Shown: one piece after another, positions 14,301 through 21,424 of the stretch
How the letters are laid out: each line of letters begins with the position of its first letter
Position numbering within the stretch: the stretch's first letter is position 1
The notes under the pieces: model-generated
What the model saw: only the letters and a program-made list of their open reading frames with translations
Databases searched by the model: none
What the model was told of the DNA's origin: nothing
Translations under genes and position numbers: made by a program
Assembly (NCBI RefSeq): GCF_014648475.1
Contig: NZ_BMRE01000068.1
Location: 1-37,615 of the forward strand
Direction: 5' to 3'
Origin: Lentzea flava
GTDB taxonomy: Bacteria > Actinomycetota > Actinomycetes > Mycobacteriales > Pseudonocardiaceae
Length of the DNA stretch: 37,615 nt

Positions 14301-15377
14301 TTGAGCAGTGTGGAAGTGGCCGTCGTCGGTGGCGGCGTCATCGGCCTGTCCGTGGCCTGGTGCGCGGCGCGTGCGGGTTTCTCGGTCTCGGTGTGCGATC
14401 TCGGGTCGCCGCACGCCGGCTCTCGGGTGGCGGGCGGCATGCTCGCACCGGTGGCCGAGGCGTGGCACGGCGAGGAAACCGTTACGGCGCAAGGTGTCGA
14501 GGCCCTGGCGCTGTGGCCGGAGTTCGCGGCGGCGCTCGGTGTCGAATTGTTCAACGATGGAACGATCACCGTGGGGACGTCGCCCGGTGACGTCGCCGAC
14601 CTGCGTAGGATCGTCGAATTGTTCAACAATCCTGGCGTAGGATTGTTGAACAATCCAGGTGCAGGATTGTTGAACGATCGGCGCGTTGAATTGTTGAACA
14701 GTCGAGCGATCCGGCAACTCGAACCCTCGCTCGGACCGGCGGTGCGCGGCGGCATGTTCGTTCCGGGCGATCTGGCCGTGGACAACCGCGCCTTGCTTTC
14801 CGCGCTGCACAAGGCTTGCGTCGAAGCAGGGGTGAAGATCGAGTCCACTGTGGACGGTTTCGCGCCTGGGTCGCGGCCGACCACCGTGCAGGCGCGGCGA
14901 GCCGTCACCGTGATCGCGGCCGGCGCGTGGAGCGGTTCCCTCCACCCCGCCCTCGAAGACGTGATCCGCCCCGTGAAGGGCGAGATCCTGAGGCTCTCGT
15001 GGCGCCCAGGCGCGTTGCCGCCGCCGACCCGCACGATCCGCGGTTCGGTGTCCGGGCGATCCGTGTACCTGGTGCCGCGCAAGGACGGCGTGGTCGTCGG
15101 CGCCACCCAGTACGAGGCGGGCTTCGACACCGACGTGACGGTCGCGGGCGTGCGGGACCTGTTGCGCGACGCCGAAACGGTGCTGCCGGGCATCGCCGAG
15201 TACGCGCTGACCGAGGCCGCGGTCGGGTTCCGCGCCGGCAGCCCGGACAACGTCCCGATCGTGCGCTGGCTCGAACCGGGCGTCATCGCGGCGACGGGCC
15301 ACCACCGCAACGGGCTTCTGCTCGCCCCGCACACCGCCGCGCTCGTGGTCGAGCTGCTCAAGGGAGGAAGCGCGTGA
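14301..15377 (+). CDS. thiO: Glycine oxidase (FAD-dependent)
   Basis: 358 aa from TTG at 14301. GTG at 14292 is also in frame, but it is only 1 nt from GGGAG and is paired in riboswitch P1, while TTG has 10-nt spacing. The N-terminus is a DAO-family FAD motif, VAVVGGGVIGLSVAW. GSRVAGGMLAPVAEAWHG and VRGGMFVPGDLAVDNRALL are typical ThiO, and TGHHRNGLLLAPHTA is the C-terminal FAD/substrate region. It oxidises glycine to iminoglycine for thiazole synthesis by ThiG. Unusual: residues about 106-135 are an octapeptide repeat, ELFNNPGV-GLLNNPGA then GLLNDRRV-ELLNSRAI, encoded by four 24-bp units each holding the palindrome. From memory of the family this looks like an insertion. The stop overlaps thiS. 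Confidence 0.93.
   Translation: MSSVEVAVVGGGVIGLSVAWCAARAGFSVSVCDLGSPHAGSRVAGGMLAPVAEAWHGEETVTAQGVEALALWPEFAAALGVELFNDGTITVGTSPGDVADLRRIVELFNNPGVGLLNNPGAGLLNDRRVELLNSRAIRQLEPSLGPAVRGGMFVPGDLAVDNRALLSALHKACVEAGVKIESTVDGFAPGSRPTTVQARRAVTVIAAGAWSGSLHPALEDVIRPVKGEILRLSWRPGALPPPTRTIRGSVSGRSVYLVPRKDGVVVGATQYEAGFDTDVTVAGVRDLLRDAETVLPGIAEYALTEAAVGFRAGSPDNVPIVRWLEPGVIAATGHHRNGLLLAPHTAALVVELLKGGSA
14616..14704. repeat. Four 24-bp tandem units with a palindromic core inside thiO
   Basis: Cores centred at 14624, 14648, 14672 and 14696 are exactly 24 bp apart: GAATTGTTCAACAATCC (14616), GGATTGTTGAACAATCC (14640), GGATTGTTGAACGATCG (14664) and GAATTGTTGAACAGTCG (14688). Each is a 17-bp full or near palindrome followed by a 7-bp GC-rich spacer. 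A fifth copy, GAATTGTTCAACGATGG (14544-14560), lies 72 bp (3 x 24) upstream. The frame is kept, giving eight residues per unit. Confidence 0.92.
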
Positions 15378-15574
15378 AAGCAAGGGTCAACGGCACTTCG
15401 CGGGACCTGGCCGACGGCACGTCGGTGGCCGCGGTGGTGTCGCTGGTGGGTGCGCCGGACAAGGGCGTGGCCGTCGCGCTGGACGGCGCGGTGGTGCCGA
15501 GGGCGTTGTGGGAGAAGACGATCGTGCCGGACGGCGGCGTGGTCGAGGTGCTGACCGCGGTCCAGGGAGGCTGA
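15374..15574 (+). CDS. thiS: Sulfur carrier protein ThiS
   Basis: 66 aa from GTG overlapping the thiO stop (GTGA), with AGGGAGGAAG just upstream. It is a ubiquitin-like beta-grasp protein ending in the diagnostic Gly-Gly (LTAVQGG). The C-terminal glycine is adenylylated and thiocarboxylated to deliver sulfur to ThiG. The conserved VALDGAVVPRALWEKTIV segment is present. It sits between thiO and thiG in the riboswitch-controlled operon. The ThiF-type activating enzyme is not in this window and must be encoded elsewhere. Confidence 0.95.
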   Translation: MKARVNGTSRDLADGTSVAAVVSLVGAPDKGVAVALDGAVVPRALWEKTIVPDGGVVEVLTAVQGG

Positions 15575-15575
15575 C

Positions 15576-16331
15576 GTGGACGATCCGCTGATCATCGCGG
15601 GCCGGGAGTTCCGCTCCCGGCTCATCACCGGCACCGGCGGTGCCGCGAACCTCTCGGTGCTGGAACGGGCTCTGGTGGCCTCCGGCACCGAGCTGACCAC
15701 CGTGGCCATGCGCCGCGTCGACTCGGCCGGCCAGACCGGCGTGCTGGAGTTGTTGCGGCGCCTTGGAATCGACGTCCTGCCGAACACCGCCGGCTGCCGC
15801 ACGTCCGCGGAGGCCGTGCTGACCGCGCAGCTCGCGCGGGAGGCGTTGGAGACGAACTGGGTCAAGCTGGAGGTCGTCCACGACGAGGAGACCCTGCTGC
15901 CCGATCCGGTCGAACTGCTCGACGCCGCCGAGCGCCTGGTCGACGACGGCTTCGTCGTCCTGCCGTACACCAACGACGATCCGGTGCTGGCCCGCAAGCT
16001 GGAGGACGTCGGCTGCGCCACGGTGATGCCGCTGGGCTCGCCGATCGGCACGGGCCTGGGCATCCGCAACCCGCACAACATCGAGCTGATCACGTCCCGC
16101 GCGTCGGTGCCGGTGGTGCTCGACGCGGGCATCGGCACCGCCTCCGATGCCGCGCTCGCAATGGAACTGGGCTGCTCAGCGGTGCTCCTCGCCACCGCGG
16201 TGACGCGCGCCCAGGACCCGGAACGGATGGCCGCCGCGATGCGTTGTGCGGTCGAGGGAGGACGGCTCGCGCGTCTGGCGGGAAGAATTCCGCAGCGCTT
16301 TTGGGCCCAAGCGTCTTCGCCAGGTCTCTGA
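15576..16331 (+). CDS. thiG: Thiazole synthase
   Basis: 251 aa from GTG at 15576, 1 nt after the thiS stop. It is a TIM-barrel protein with RSRLITGTGGAANLSVLERA, TELTTVAMRRVD, NTAGCRTSAEAVLTAQLARE, ETNWVKLEVV (with the Lys that forms an imine with DXP), VMPLGSPIGTGLGIRNPHNI and VVLDAGIGTASDAALAMELG, where the last two form the phosphate site. ThiG condenses DXP, ThiS-thiocarboxylate and dehydroglycine into the thiazole phosphate carboxylate used by ThiE. It is the last gene of thiO-thiS-thiG; a 75-nt gap precedes the marR gene. Confidence 0.96.
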   Translation: MDDPLIIAGREFRSRLITGTGGAANLSVLERALVASGTELTTVAMRRVDSAGQTGVLELLRRLGIDVLPNTAGCRTSAEAVLTAQLAREALETNWVKLEVVHDEETLLPDPVELLDAAERLVDDGFVVLPYTNDDPVLARKLEDVGCATVMPLGSPIGTGLGIRNPHNIELITSRASVPVVLDAGIGTASDAALAMELGCSAVLLATAVTRAQDPERMAAAMRCAVEGGRLARLAGRIPQRFWAQASSPGL

Positions 16332-16406
16332 GTCGCTACCTTGGGTACTCACGTGTTGGGGGATGATTGAGCATTACCTGAAATCCGCCGAGGAGGACGA
16401 CTAGCC

Positions 16407-16850
16407 GTGACGGCCCCCATTGACGCCGAGGTCGAGGACGCGACCGCGCGCCTGTACCTGGCGATCGGCCGGCTGGCCCGGTTGCTGCGACGCACCGGTT
16501 CCCCCGGGCTAGGCCCCGGCGCGGTCTCCGCGCTCGCCACGCTCGCGCGGTGCGGTCCCATGCGCCTCGGCGACCTGGCGACCAAGGAAGGCGTGGCGCC
16601 CCCGACGCTGTCCCGCATCGTCGCGGCGCTGGTGGAGGCCGGGTACGTGAAGCGAGAGCCCGACCCGCAGGACGGCCGCGCCTGGCTCGCCACCCCCACG
16701 CCCGAGGGCGAGACGATGGTCTCCGGTGTGCGGTCCGCGCGGGTGCGCGAGCTGCAGCGGCGGATCGAGCAGCTCACGCCCGAGCACGTGGCGGCGCTCG
16801 TGAACGCGTTGGACGCGCTGGAAACGCTCGTCGGCGAAGAGATCAAGTAG
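16407..16850 (+). CDS. MarR-family transcriptional regulator
   Basis: 147 aa from GTG, with GAGGAGGAC upstream. The MarR winged-helix core is AVSALATLARCGPMRLGDLA, then KEGVAPPTLSRIVAALVEAG as recognition helix region, then a wing with DPQDGRAWLATPT. Long terminal helices for dimerisation flank it (LYLAIGRLARLLRR; LVNALDALETLVGEEIK). The target is unknown. It follows thiG on the same strand and faces the SRPBCC gene, with a shared terminator between. A 13-codon frame (16363-16404) ends just before its start, but its acidic end is simply the ribosome binding site read in frame, so I do not call it. Confidence 0.88.
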   Translation: MTAPIDAEVEDATARLYLAIGRLARLLRRTGSPGLGPGAVSALATLARCGPMRLGDLATKEGVAPPTLSRIVAALVEAGYVKREPDPQDGRAWLATPTPEGETMVSGVRSARVRELQRRIEQLTPEHVAALVNALDALETLVGEEIK

Positions 16851-16875
16851 CACCGGTGCTCCAGCCGGAAGAGCT

Positions 16876-16904
16876 CTGGTCATGTCCATGGTGGTCATGA
16901 CCAG
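16876..16904. terminator. Bidirectional terminator between marR and SRPBCC genes
   Basis: CTGGTCATG (16876-16884) and CATGACCAG (16896-16904) form a perfect 9-bp stem with an 11-nt loop, midway between two convergent genes. It is symmetrical and could serve both. Confidence 0.65.
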
Positions 16905-16943
16905 GGCGGGTTTCGGCCTCGGCGACGTCAAGCGGAAGGCCTG

Positions 16944-17360
16944 CTAACAGGCGACGACCTCCAGTAGCGCCCGGTTGAAGGCGTCGAACTCCGCGACGAG
17001 CACGTCGCGGGTCTGCGCCAGCACTCCGGCCGCCATCGTGCCGGTGAACTCCTCCGCGTTCACCAGGCGCGTGCCGCCGTCCACCTCGCTGAGCTCCCAG
17101 CGGTGGCGGCCGAAGAACGTCTCCGGGTCGCCGCCCTGGGACGTGAGCGCATAGGGCTCCATCGAGGTGATCTCGCCCTCGAAGTCCCGCTCGAACGGCG
17201 TGCCCTTGGCCGCCTTCACCCTCGTCTTCACCCCGTCCACCTGCGTGTATTCCATGACGGGGTTCCACTTCGCGTAGCTCGCGAAGTCCACCAGCACCCG
17301 CCACACGTCGTCGATCGGCGCCGGGATGACCAGCTCTGTCCTGACTTCATTTTCCTGCAT
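16944..17360 (-). CDS. SRPBCC-family protein (polyketide cyclase/AHSA1-like fold)
   Basis: 138 aa from ATG. It has the START-like helix-grip fold pattern: VRTELVIPAPIDDVWRVLVD at the N-terminus, FASYAKWNP, mid strands with TSMEPYALTSQGGD, RHRWELSEVDGGTRLVNAEE, and a long C-terminal helix. Such proteins bind small hydrophobic ligands, and function cannot be assigned by sequence. Its start is only 14 nt from the divergent TetR gene start, so the two promoters overlap the coding starts and the TetR protein may control both. Confidence 0.85.
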   Translation of the reverse strand: MQENEVRTELVIPAPIDDVWRVLVDFASYAKWNPVMEYTQVDGVKTRVKAAKGTPFERDFEGEITSMEPYALTSQGGDPETFFGRHRWELSEVDGGTRLVNAEEFTGTMAAGVLAQTRDVLVAEFDAFNRALLEVVAC

Positions 17361-17374
17361 GGTTGTTCAGCATA

Positions 17375-17965
17375 ATGGGGGCCGCTAGTCTTTTTCCCGT
17401 CGTCGGGATCAAGGGGCAGGTTCAGCAGCGCGGCGTCGAGCGACGTCGCGAGATCGTCGACGCCGCGATCGAGCTGTTCGGCGTCAACGGGTACGCGGGC
17501 ACGGGGGTCGCGGCCATCGCGAAGAAGGCGGGGGTCACGCCGTCCGCGGTGATCCACCACTTCGGGTCCAAGGAGAACCTGCTCAAGGCGGTCCTGGACG
17601 AGTTCGACACCCGAGCTGCTCAGCGGGTCAGCAGCAAGGACCTCGTGACGGCGTTGCTCGAAGACGCCGAATACACGATGGCGCACAAGGGATTGGCGAC
17701 GCTGCACACGGTGCTGCAGGCGGAGCACCTGGCGCGGGACGACGAGATCACGCGGCGGTTCCGGGAGCGCAACCGGTTGCTCAGGGGTCACTTCGCCGGT
17801 GTGCTCGGGGAGGCAGCTGCCGTCGAGCTGATCGCCTTCCTGGAAGGCGCGCTGACGGTCTGGCTGCTCGACCCCGAGACCACCGACCTCAGGGCGATGT
17901 ACGCCCGCTACCTGTCGAGCCTCCAGAGCGGAGACACCGGGCCGACGCCGGCGCCCAACGGGTAG
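17375..17965 (+). CDS. TetR-family transcriptional regulator
   Basis: 196 aa from ATG at 17375; a TTG at 17363 is an alternative, and no good ribosome binding site decides it. The N-terminal helix-turn-helix runs about residues 20-65: RRREIVDAAIELFGVNGYAG, then VAAIAKKAGVTPSAVIHHFG, then SKENLLKAVLDEF. The C-terminal half is a helical ligand-binding/dimer domain of unknown specificity. It is divergent from the SRPBCC gene, a typical regulator-target layout. The start lies in an AT-rich stretch (TTGTTCAGCATAAT) that partly resembles the ATTGTTSAACAAT palindrome and could hold the -10 box. Its 3' end overlaps convergent thiD by 58 bp. Confidence 0.87.
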   Translation: MGAASLFPVVGIKGQVQQRGVERRREIVDAAIELFGVNGYAGTGVAAIAKKAGVTPSAVIHHFGSKENLLKAVLDEFDTRAAQRVSSKDLVTALLEDAEYTMAHKGLATLHTVLQAEHLARDDEITRRFRERNRLLRGHFAGVLGEAAAVELIAFLEGALTVWLLDPETTDLRAMYARYLSSLQSGDTGPTPAPNG

Positions 17966-18726
17966 GCGGCGGCGACCGAGCGGACGATGAAGTCCTTGCC
18001 GAACCGCACGGCTTCCGGCACCGACGCACCGCGAGCGAGTGCCGAGCTGATCGACGACGCCAGCGTGTCACCGCTGCCGTGCGTGTGCTTCACGTCGTAA
18101 CGGGGGCCGGGCAGTTCGATGAACTCGCGACCGTCGTACAGCAGGTCGAGGCACTCCGGGTCGTCCCACATGTGGCCGCCCTTCACGAGCACCCACTCCG
18201 GCCCCATGGCGTGCAGGGCCTCCGCCGCCACGCGCTGGTCGTCCCGGTCCTTCACGGTGATCCCGGTGATCAGCCGCACCTCGTCGAGGTTCGGCGTGAC
18301 CAGCGTGGCGCGCGGGAAGAGCAGGCCCCGCAACCCCTCCAGCGCCGAGTCGGCCAGCAGCTGGTCGCCGTGCATCGACGCCGACACCGGGTCGACGACG
18401 AACGGGGTCCTGCGGCCACGGCCGATCCCGACCCGGTCCAGCGCGGGCGTGATGGCCTCGATGATCCGGGCGGACGCCAGCATCCCGGTCTTCGCCGCCT
18501 GCAGCCCGATGTCCTCGGCGACCGAGATGATCTGCGCCGCGACGGTGTCCGCCGGGATCTCGGCGACGCCCGTGACACCGAGCGAGTTCTGGACCGTCAC
18601 GGCGGTCAGTGCGACGCAGCCGTGCACTCCGCACGCGAAGAACGTGCGGAGGTCGGCCTGGATGCCCGCACCACCGCCGGAATCGCTTCCGGCGATGGTG
18701 AGGACCCGCGGAGGTGTTGCTGTCAC
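17908..18726 (-). CDS. thiD: Hydroxymethylpyrimidine/phosphomethylpyrimidine kinase
   Basis: 272 aa from GTG at 18726, overlapping the thiC stop by 4 bp (GTGA). The upstream frame to 19284 is a shadow of thiC. It is a ribokinase fold with VLTIAGSDSGGGAGIQADLR (HMP site), GVHGCVALTAVTVQN, KTGMLASARII, VVDPVSASMHGDQLL, NLDEVRLITG, WVLVKGGHMW and the C-terminal anion-hole motif THGSGDTLASSISSALARG. It phosphorylates HMP and HMP-P to HMP-PP for ThiE. It is translationally coupled to thiC and thus falls under the same TPP riboswitch. The 3' end overlaps the TetR gene by 58 bp in convergent orientation. Confidence 0.95.
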   Translation of the reverse strand: MTATPPRVLTIAGSDSGGGAGIQADLRTFFACGVHGCVALTAVTVQNSLGVTGVAEIPADTVAAQIISVAEDIGLQAAKTGMLASARIIEAITPALDRVGIGRGRRTPFVVDPVSASMHGDQLLADSALEGLRGLLFPRATLVTPNLDEVRLITGITVKDRDDQRVAAEALHAMGPEWVLVKGGHMWDDPECLDLLYDGREFIELPGPRYDVKHTHGSGDTLASSISSALARGASVPEAVRFGKDFIVRSVAAAYPLGAGVGPVSPLWRLDR

Positions 18727-20378
18727 GTCGTTTCCACCACTGGCAGGTAGACCTTGTTGCCGTGGTCGGTGAACTCGTCCGACTTCTCGGCCATGCCGGC
18801 CTCGATCGCCTCCACAGTGGACAGTCCGCGTTCCTCGGCGTAGCGCCGCACGTCCTGCGTGATCTTCATGGAGCAGAACTTCGGCCCGCACATCGAGCAG
18901 AAGTGCGCCGTCTTCGCCGGTTCCGCGGGGAGCGTCTCGTCGTGGAACGAGCGCGCGGTGTCCGGGTCGAGCGACAGGTTGAACTGGTCCTCCCAGCGGA
19001 ACTCGAAGCGCGCCTTGGACAGCGCGTCGTCCCAGTCCTGGGCGCCGGGGTGGCCCTTCGCGAGGTCCGCGCTGTGGGCCGCGATCTTGTACGTGATCAC
19101 GCCGGTCTTCACGTCGTCCCGGTTCGGCAGGCCGAGGTGCTCCTTCGGCGTGACGTAGCAGAGCATCGCCGTGCCCAGCCAGCCGATCTGCGCCGCGCCG
19201 ATCGCGGACGTGATGTGGTCGTAGGCCGGCGCGATGTCCGTGGCCAGCGGGCCGAGGGTGTAGAACGGCGCCTCGCCGCACCACTCCTCCTCCAGCCGGA
19301 CGTTCTCGGCGATCTTGTGCATCGGCACGTGGCCGGGGCCCTCGATCATGACCTGGACGTCCTTCGCCCGCGCGATGTGCGTGAGCTCGCCGAGGGTCTT
19401 CAGTTCCGCGAACTGCGCCTCGTCGTTGGCGTCCGCGATGGAACCCGGCCGCAGCCCGTCACCCAGCGAGAACGTGACGTCGTAGGTGCGCAGGATGTCG
19501 CAGAGCTCCTCGAAGTGCGTGTAGAGGAAGCTCTCCTTGTGGTGCGCGAGGCACCACGCGGCCATGATCGACCCACCGCGCGAGACGATGCCGGTGACGC
19601 GCTTGGCCGTGAGCGGCACGTACCGCAGCAGCACGCCCGCGTGCACGGTCATGTAGTCGACGCCCTGCTCGCACTGCTCGATCACGGTGTCGCGGTAGAC
19701 CTCCCACGACAGCTTCGCCGGATCGCCGTTGACCTTCTCCAGTGCCTGGTAGATCGGCACGGTGCCCACCGGAACGGGGGAGTTGCGCAGGATCCACTCG
19801 CGCGTCTCGTGGATGCGCTTGCCGGTGGACAGGTCCATGATCGTGTCGGCACCCCAGCGGGTCGCCCACACCATCTTCTCCACCTCGTCCTCGATCGACG
19901 ACGACACGGCGGAGTTGCCGATGTTCGCGTTGATCTTCACGAGGAACTTCTTGCCGATGATCATCGGCTCGGCCTCGGGGTGCTTGCGGTTCAACGGAAT
20001 GACCGCACGCCCGATGGCCACCTCGTTGCGCACGAACTCCGCGTCGAGGTTCTCCCGCGTCGCGATGAAGCGCATCTCCGGGGTGATGATCCCGGCCTTC
20101 GCGTACGCGAGCTGGCTGACAGCTCCGTTGATCGGTTCCCGTGCGGCGATCCACCCCGACCTGATGTCAGGAAGTCCACTGTGGACGTCGATGGTCGCAT
20201 TGTCGTCGGTATACGGACCGGAAGTGTCGTAAAGATCGACATGCTCGCCGTTGGTCAGTTCCACCCTGCGGTAGGGCACCCGGATGTCCGAGGACACCTC
20301 GCGGTACACCTTGCGAGAGCCCGAGATCGGGCCGGTGGTCACACTGGGCTTGACCGAACGGTCGTCAAGTGCCGTCAC
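18723..20378 (-). CDS. thiC: Phosphomethylpyrimidine synthase
   Basis: 551-aa radical-SAM-type enzyme that rearranges aminoimidazole ribotide to HMP-P, the pyrimidine half of thiamin. The C-terminal cluster motif CSMCGPKFCSMKITQD (CX2CX4C, about residue 493) binds the unusual 4Fe-4S centre. Family blocks RVELTNGEHVDLYDTSGPYT, KFLVKINANIGNSAV, DTIMDLSTGKRIHETREWIL and VMIEGPGHVPMHKI are intact. The GTG start is 6 nt after GGGAGGA at the end of a TPP riboswitch. It forms an operon with thiD. Full length, no defects seen. Confidence 0.98.
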   Translation of the reverse strand: MTALDDRSVKPSVTTGPISGSRKVYREVSSDIRVPYRRVELTNGEHVDLYDTSGPYTDDNATIDVHSGLPDIRSGWIAAREPINGAVSQLAYAKAGIITPEMRFIATRENLDAEFVRNEVAIGRAVIPLNRKHPEAEPMIIGKKFLVKINANIGNSAVSSSIEDEVEKMVWATRWGADTIMDLSTGKRIHETREWILRNSPVPVGTVPIYQALEKVNGDPAKLSWEVYRDTVIEQCEQGVDYMTVHAGVLLRYVPLTAKRVTGIVSRGGSIMAAWCLAHHKESFLYTHFEELCDILRTYDVTFSLGDGLRPGSIADANDEAQFAELKTLGELTHIARAKDVQVMIEGPGHVPMHKIAENVRLEEEWCGEAPFYTLGPLATDIAPAYDHITSAIGAAQIGWLGTAMLCYVTPKEHLGLPNRDDVKTGVITYKIAAHSADLAKGHPGAQDWDDALSKARFEFRWEDQFNLSLDPDTARSFHDETLPAEPAKTAHFCSMCGPKFCSMKITQDVRRYAEERGLSTVEAIEAGMAEKSDEFTDHGNKVYLPVVETT

Positions 20379-20383
20379 GACAT

Positions 20384-20487
20384 TCCTCCCTACGCCGGCA
20401 TTACCCGGTCAGGTTCAGGCGGTCGGTGACACCGGCGTGGCAGCCAGTCACCCTCTCAGCCCGCTCAGGCGCGAGCTCCCGCGTTGT
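20384..20487 (-). ncRNA. TPP riboswitch upstream of thiC
   Basis: Reading leftward: GCGGGAGCTC at the 5' side, GCGGGCTGAGAGGGTGAC, a variable P3 arm, then GAACCTGACCGGGTAATGCC and GGCGTAGGGAGGA. These are the conserved THI-box blocks in order. As with thiO, the terminal AGGGAGG is also the ribosome binding site of the gene it controls, pointing to control of translation start by TPP. The remaining 79 bp to the divergent zinc-ribbon gene should hold both promoters. Confidence 0.95.
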
Positions 20488-20566
20488 GTTGAGTTGTCGA
20501 GACCCGACCATAGTCAGCGCGCGCCACAGCTGCCAAGGCCACGGTTTGGCCCTAACCTTCTCTCTC

Positions 20567-21424
20567 GTGGCGGATCATCAGCCGTTCCCGCCCGGCGCGC
20601 GTCGCGGTCAACGTCCCGCCGTGGTCTCGGCATGCCCTTCCTGCGGAGAACTCGCAGGTCGTGGCTACCCCGACTGCAATTTCTGCGCCGAGCTGCTCGA
20701 CCAGTTCTGGCTCGCGGACTGGGAGGCTCTGCGGACGTCGTCCCAGATGGCGGACCGCGAGCTGGCCGAGCTGGTGGTCTCCTCCGACGTCGGCGAGTAC
20801 CCGTGGACGTGCGTCGACTGGGCGATGACGCTGCTGGCGTGCTCGAGGTGCGGTGCCGAGCTCGGCACCGGGCCGGTCGAGTGCGTCCGGTGTGCCGTCA
20901 CGGAGGAGCGCCGGTGGAACTGGGACCACTCGGCGCACCCGTACACGATGAGCGCGAACGAGCACCTCTTACGAGTCGCCCGCGCGGCCATGCGCGCACC
21001 TCACCGGCGCCGGCCCGCGGTGGTGCAGGCCTGGCAGCTGGTGCTGCCGTTCCTCATCGCCGGTGAGGTGATCGAGTTCGGCCGTCTCGACCGCATTCGC
21101 GCGCACGTGCTGGCCGGTGGCTACGAGTCGATGGCCGCGTGCCACACCTTCGCCGAGCTGGCCGGGTTGCCCGAGCTGTTCTGGCGCCGGGGCGACCCGA
21201 TCTCAACGCGGGTCGAGTACCAGCCGGATTCCGAGCGCCAGCAGCACGCCGCCCGACAGCTTCTCGAGCGCAGGGCGAACCCGCGGGCGGCTCAGCCAGC
21301 CGCGGATGGTGTGCAGGATCGACACGATGATCAGGTACCAGACGGTGTCGATCAGGACCCACCCGACGGCGAGGAAGAGCAGAACCCGCTGGCCGGCCTC
21401 CCCGGCAGGCACGAACTGCGGTAG
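20567..21424 (+). CDS. Zinc-ribbon protein of unknown function with antisense-overlapping tail
   Basis: 285 aa from GTG at 20567. Three Cys pairs suggest zinc ribbons: CPSCGELAG and YPDCNFCAELLDQF (about 24-45), then LACSRCGAELGTGPVECVRC (about 97-116). A helical domain with VVQAWQLVLPFLIAGEVIEF and a segment ending FWRRGDPIS follow. From about residue 213 on the sequence is polar low-complexity, because it runs antisense through the last 222 bp of the convergent lysE-type gene. The ancestral end may have been earlier. Codon 135 is TTA (20969-20971), rare in such genomes and a possible developmental-control codon. No family recognised. Confidence 0.7.
   Translation: MADHQPFPPGARRGQRPAVVSACPSCGELAGRGYPDCNFCAELLDQFWLADWEALRTSSQMADRELAELVVSSDVGEYPWTCVDWAMTLLACSRCGAELGTGPVECVRCAVTEERRWNWDHSAHPYTMSANEHLLRVARAAMRAPHRRRPAVVQAWQLVLPFLIAGEVIEFGRLDRIRAHVLAGGYESMAACHTFAELAGLPELFWRRGDPISTRVEYQPDSERQQHAARQLLERRANPRAAQPAADGVQDRHDDQVPDGVDQDPPDGEEEQNPLAGLPGRHELR

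Noticed and set aside
14616..14704. Regular repeats considered as a CRISPR array
   Set aside because: The 7-bp spacers are too short, units are palindromic, and the array lies in frame within thiO with no cas genes nearby.
14168..15383. N-terminal extension of ThiE to 15383
   Set aside because: The extra residues are antisense to thiO, and the ThiE fold begins at the GTG at 14168.
14273..16195. 640-codon minus-strand open frame over thiO-thiS-thiG
   Set aside because: Ser/Pro/Thr/Arg low-complexity translation; the opposite strand encodes three unmistakable thiamin enzymes in a riboswitch operon.
16363..16404. 13-codon leader ORF before marR
   Set aside because: Its acidic end is only the GAGGAGGAC ribosome binding site of marR read in frame; there is no other support.
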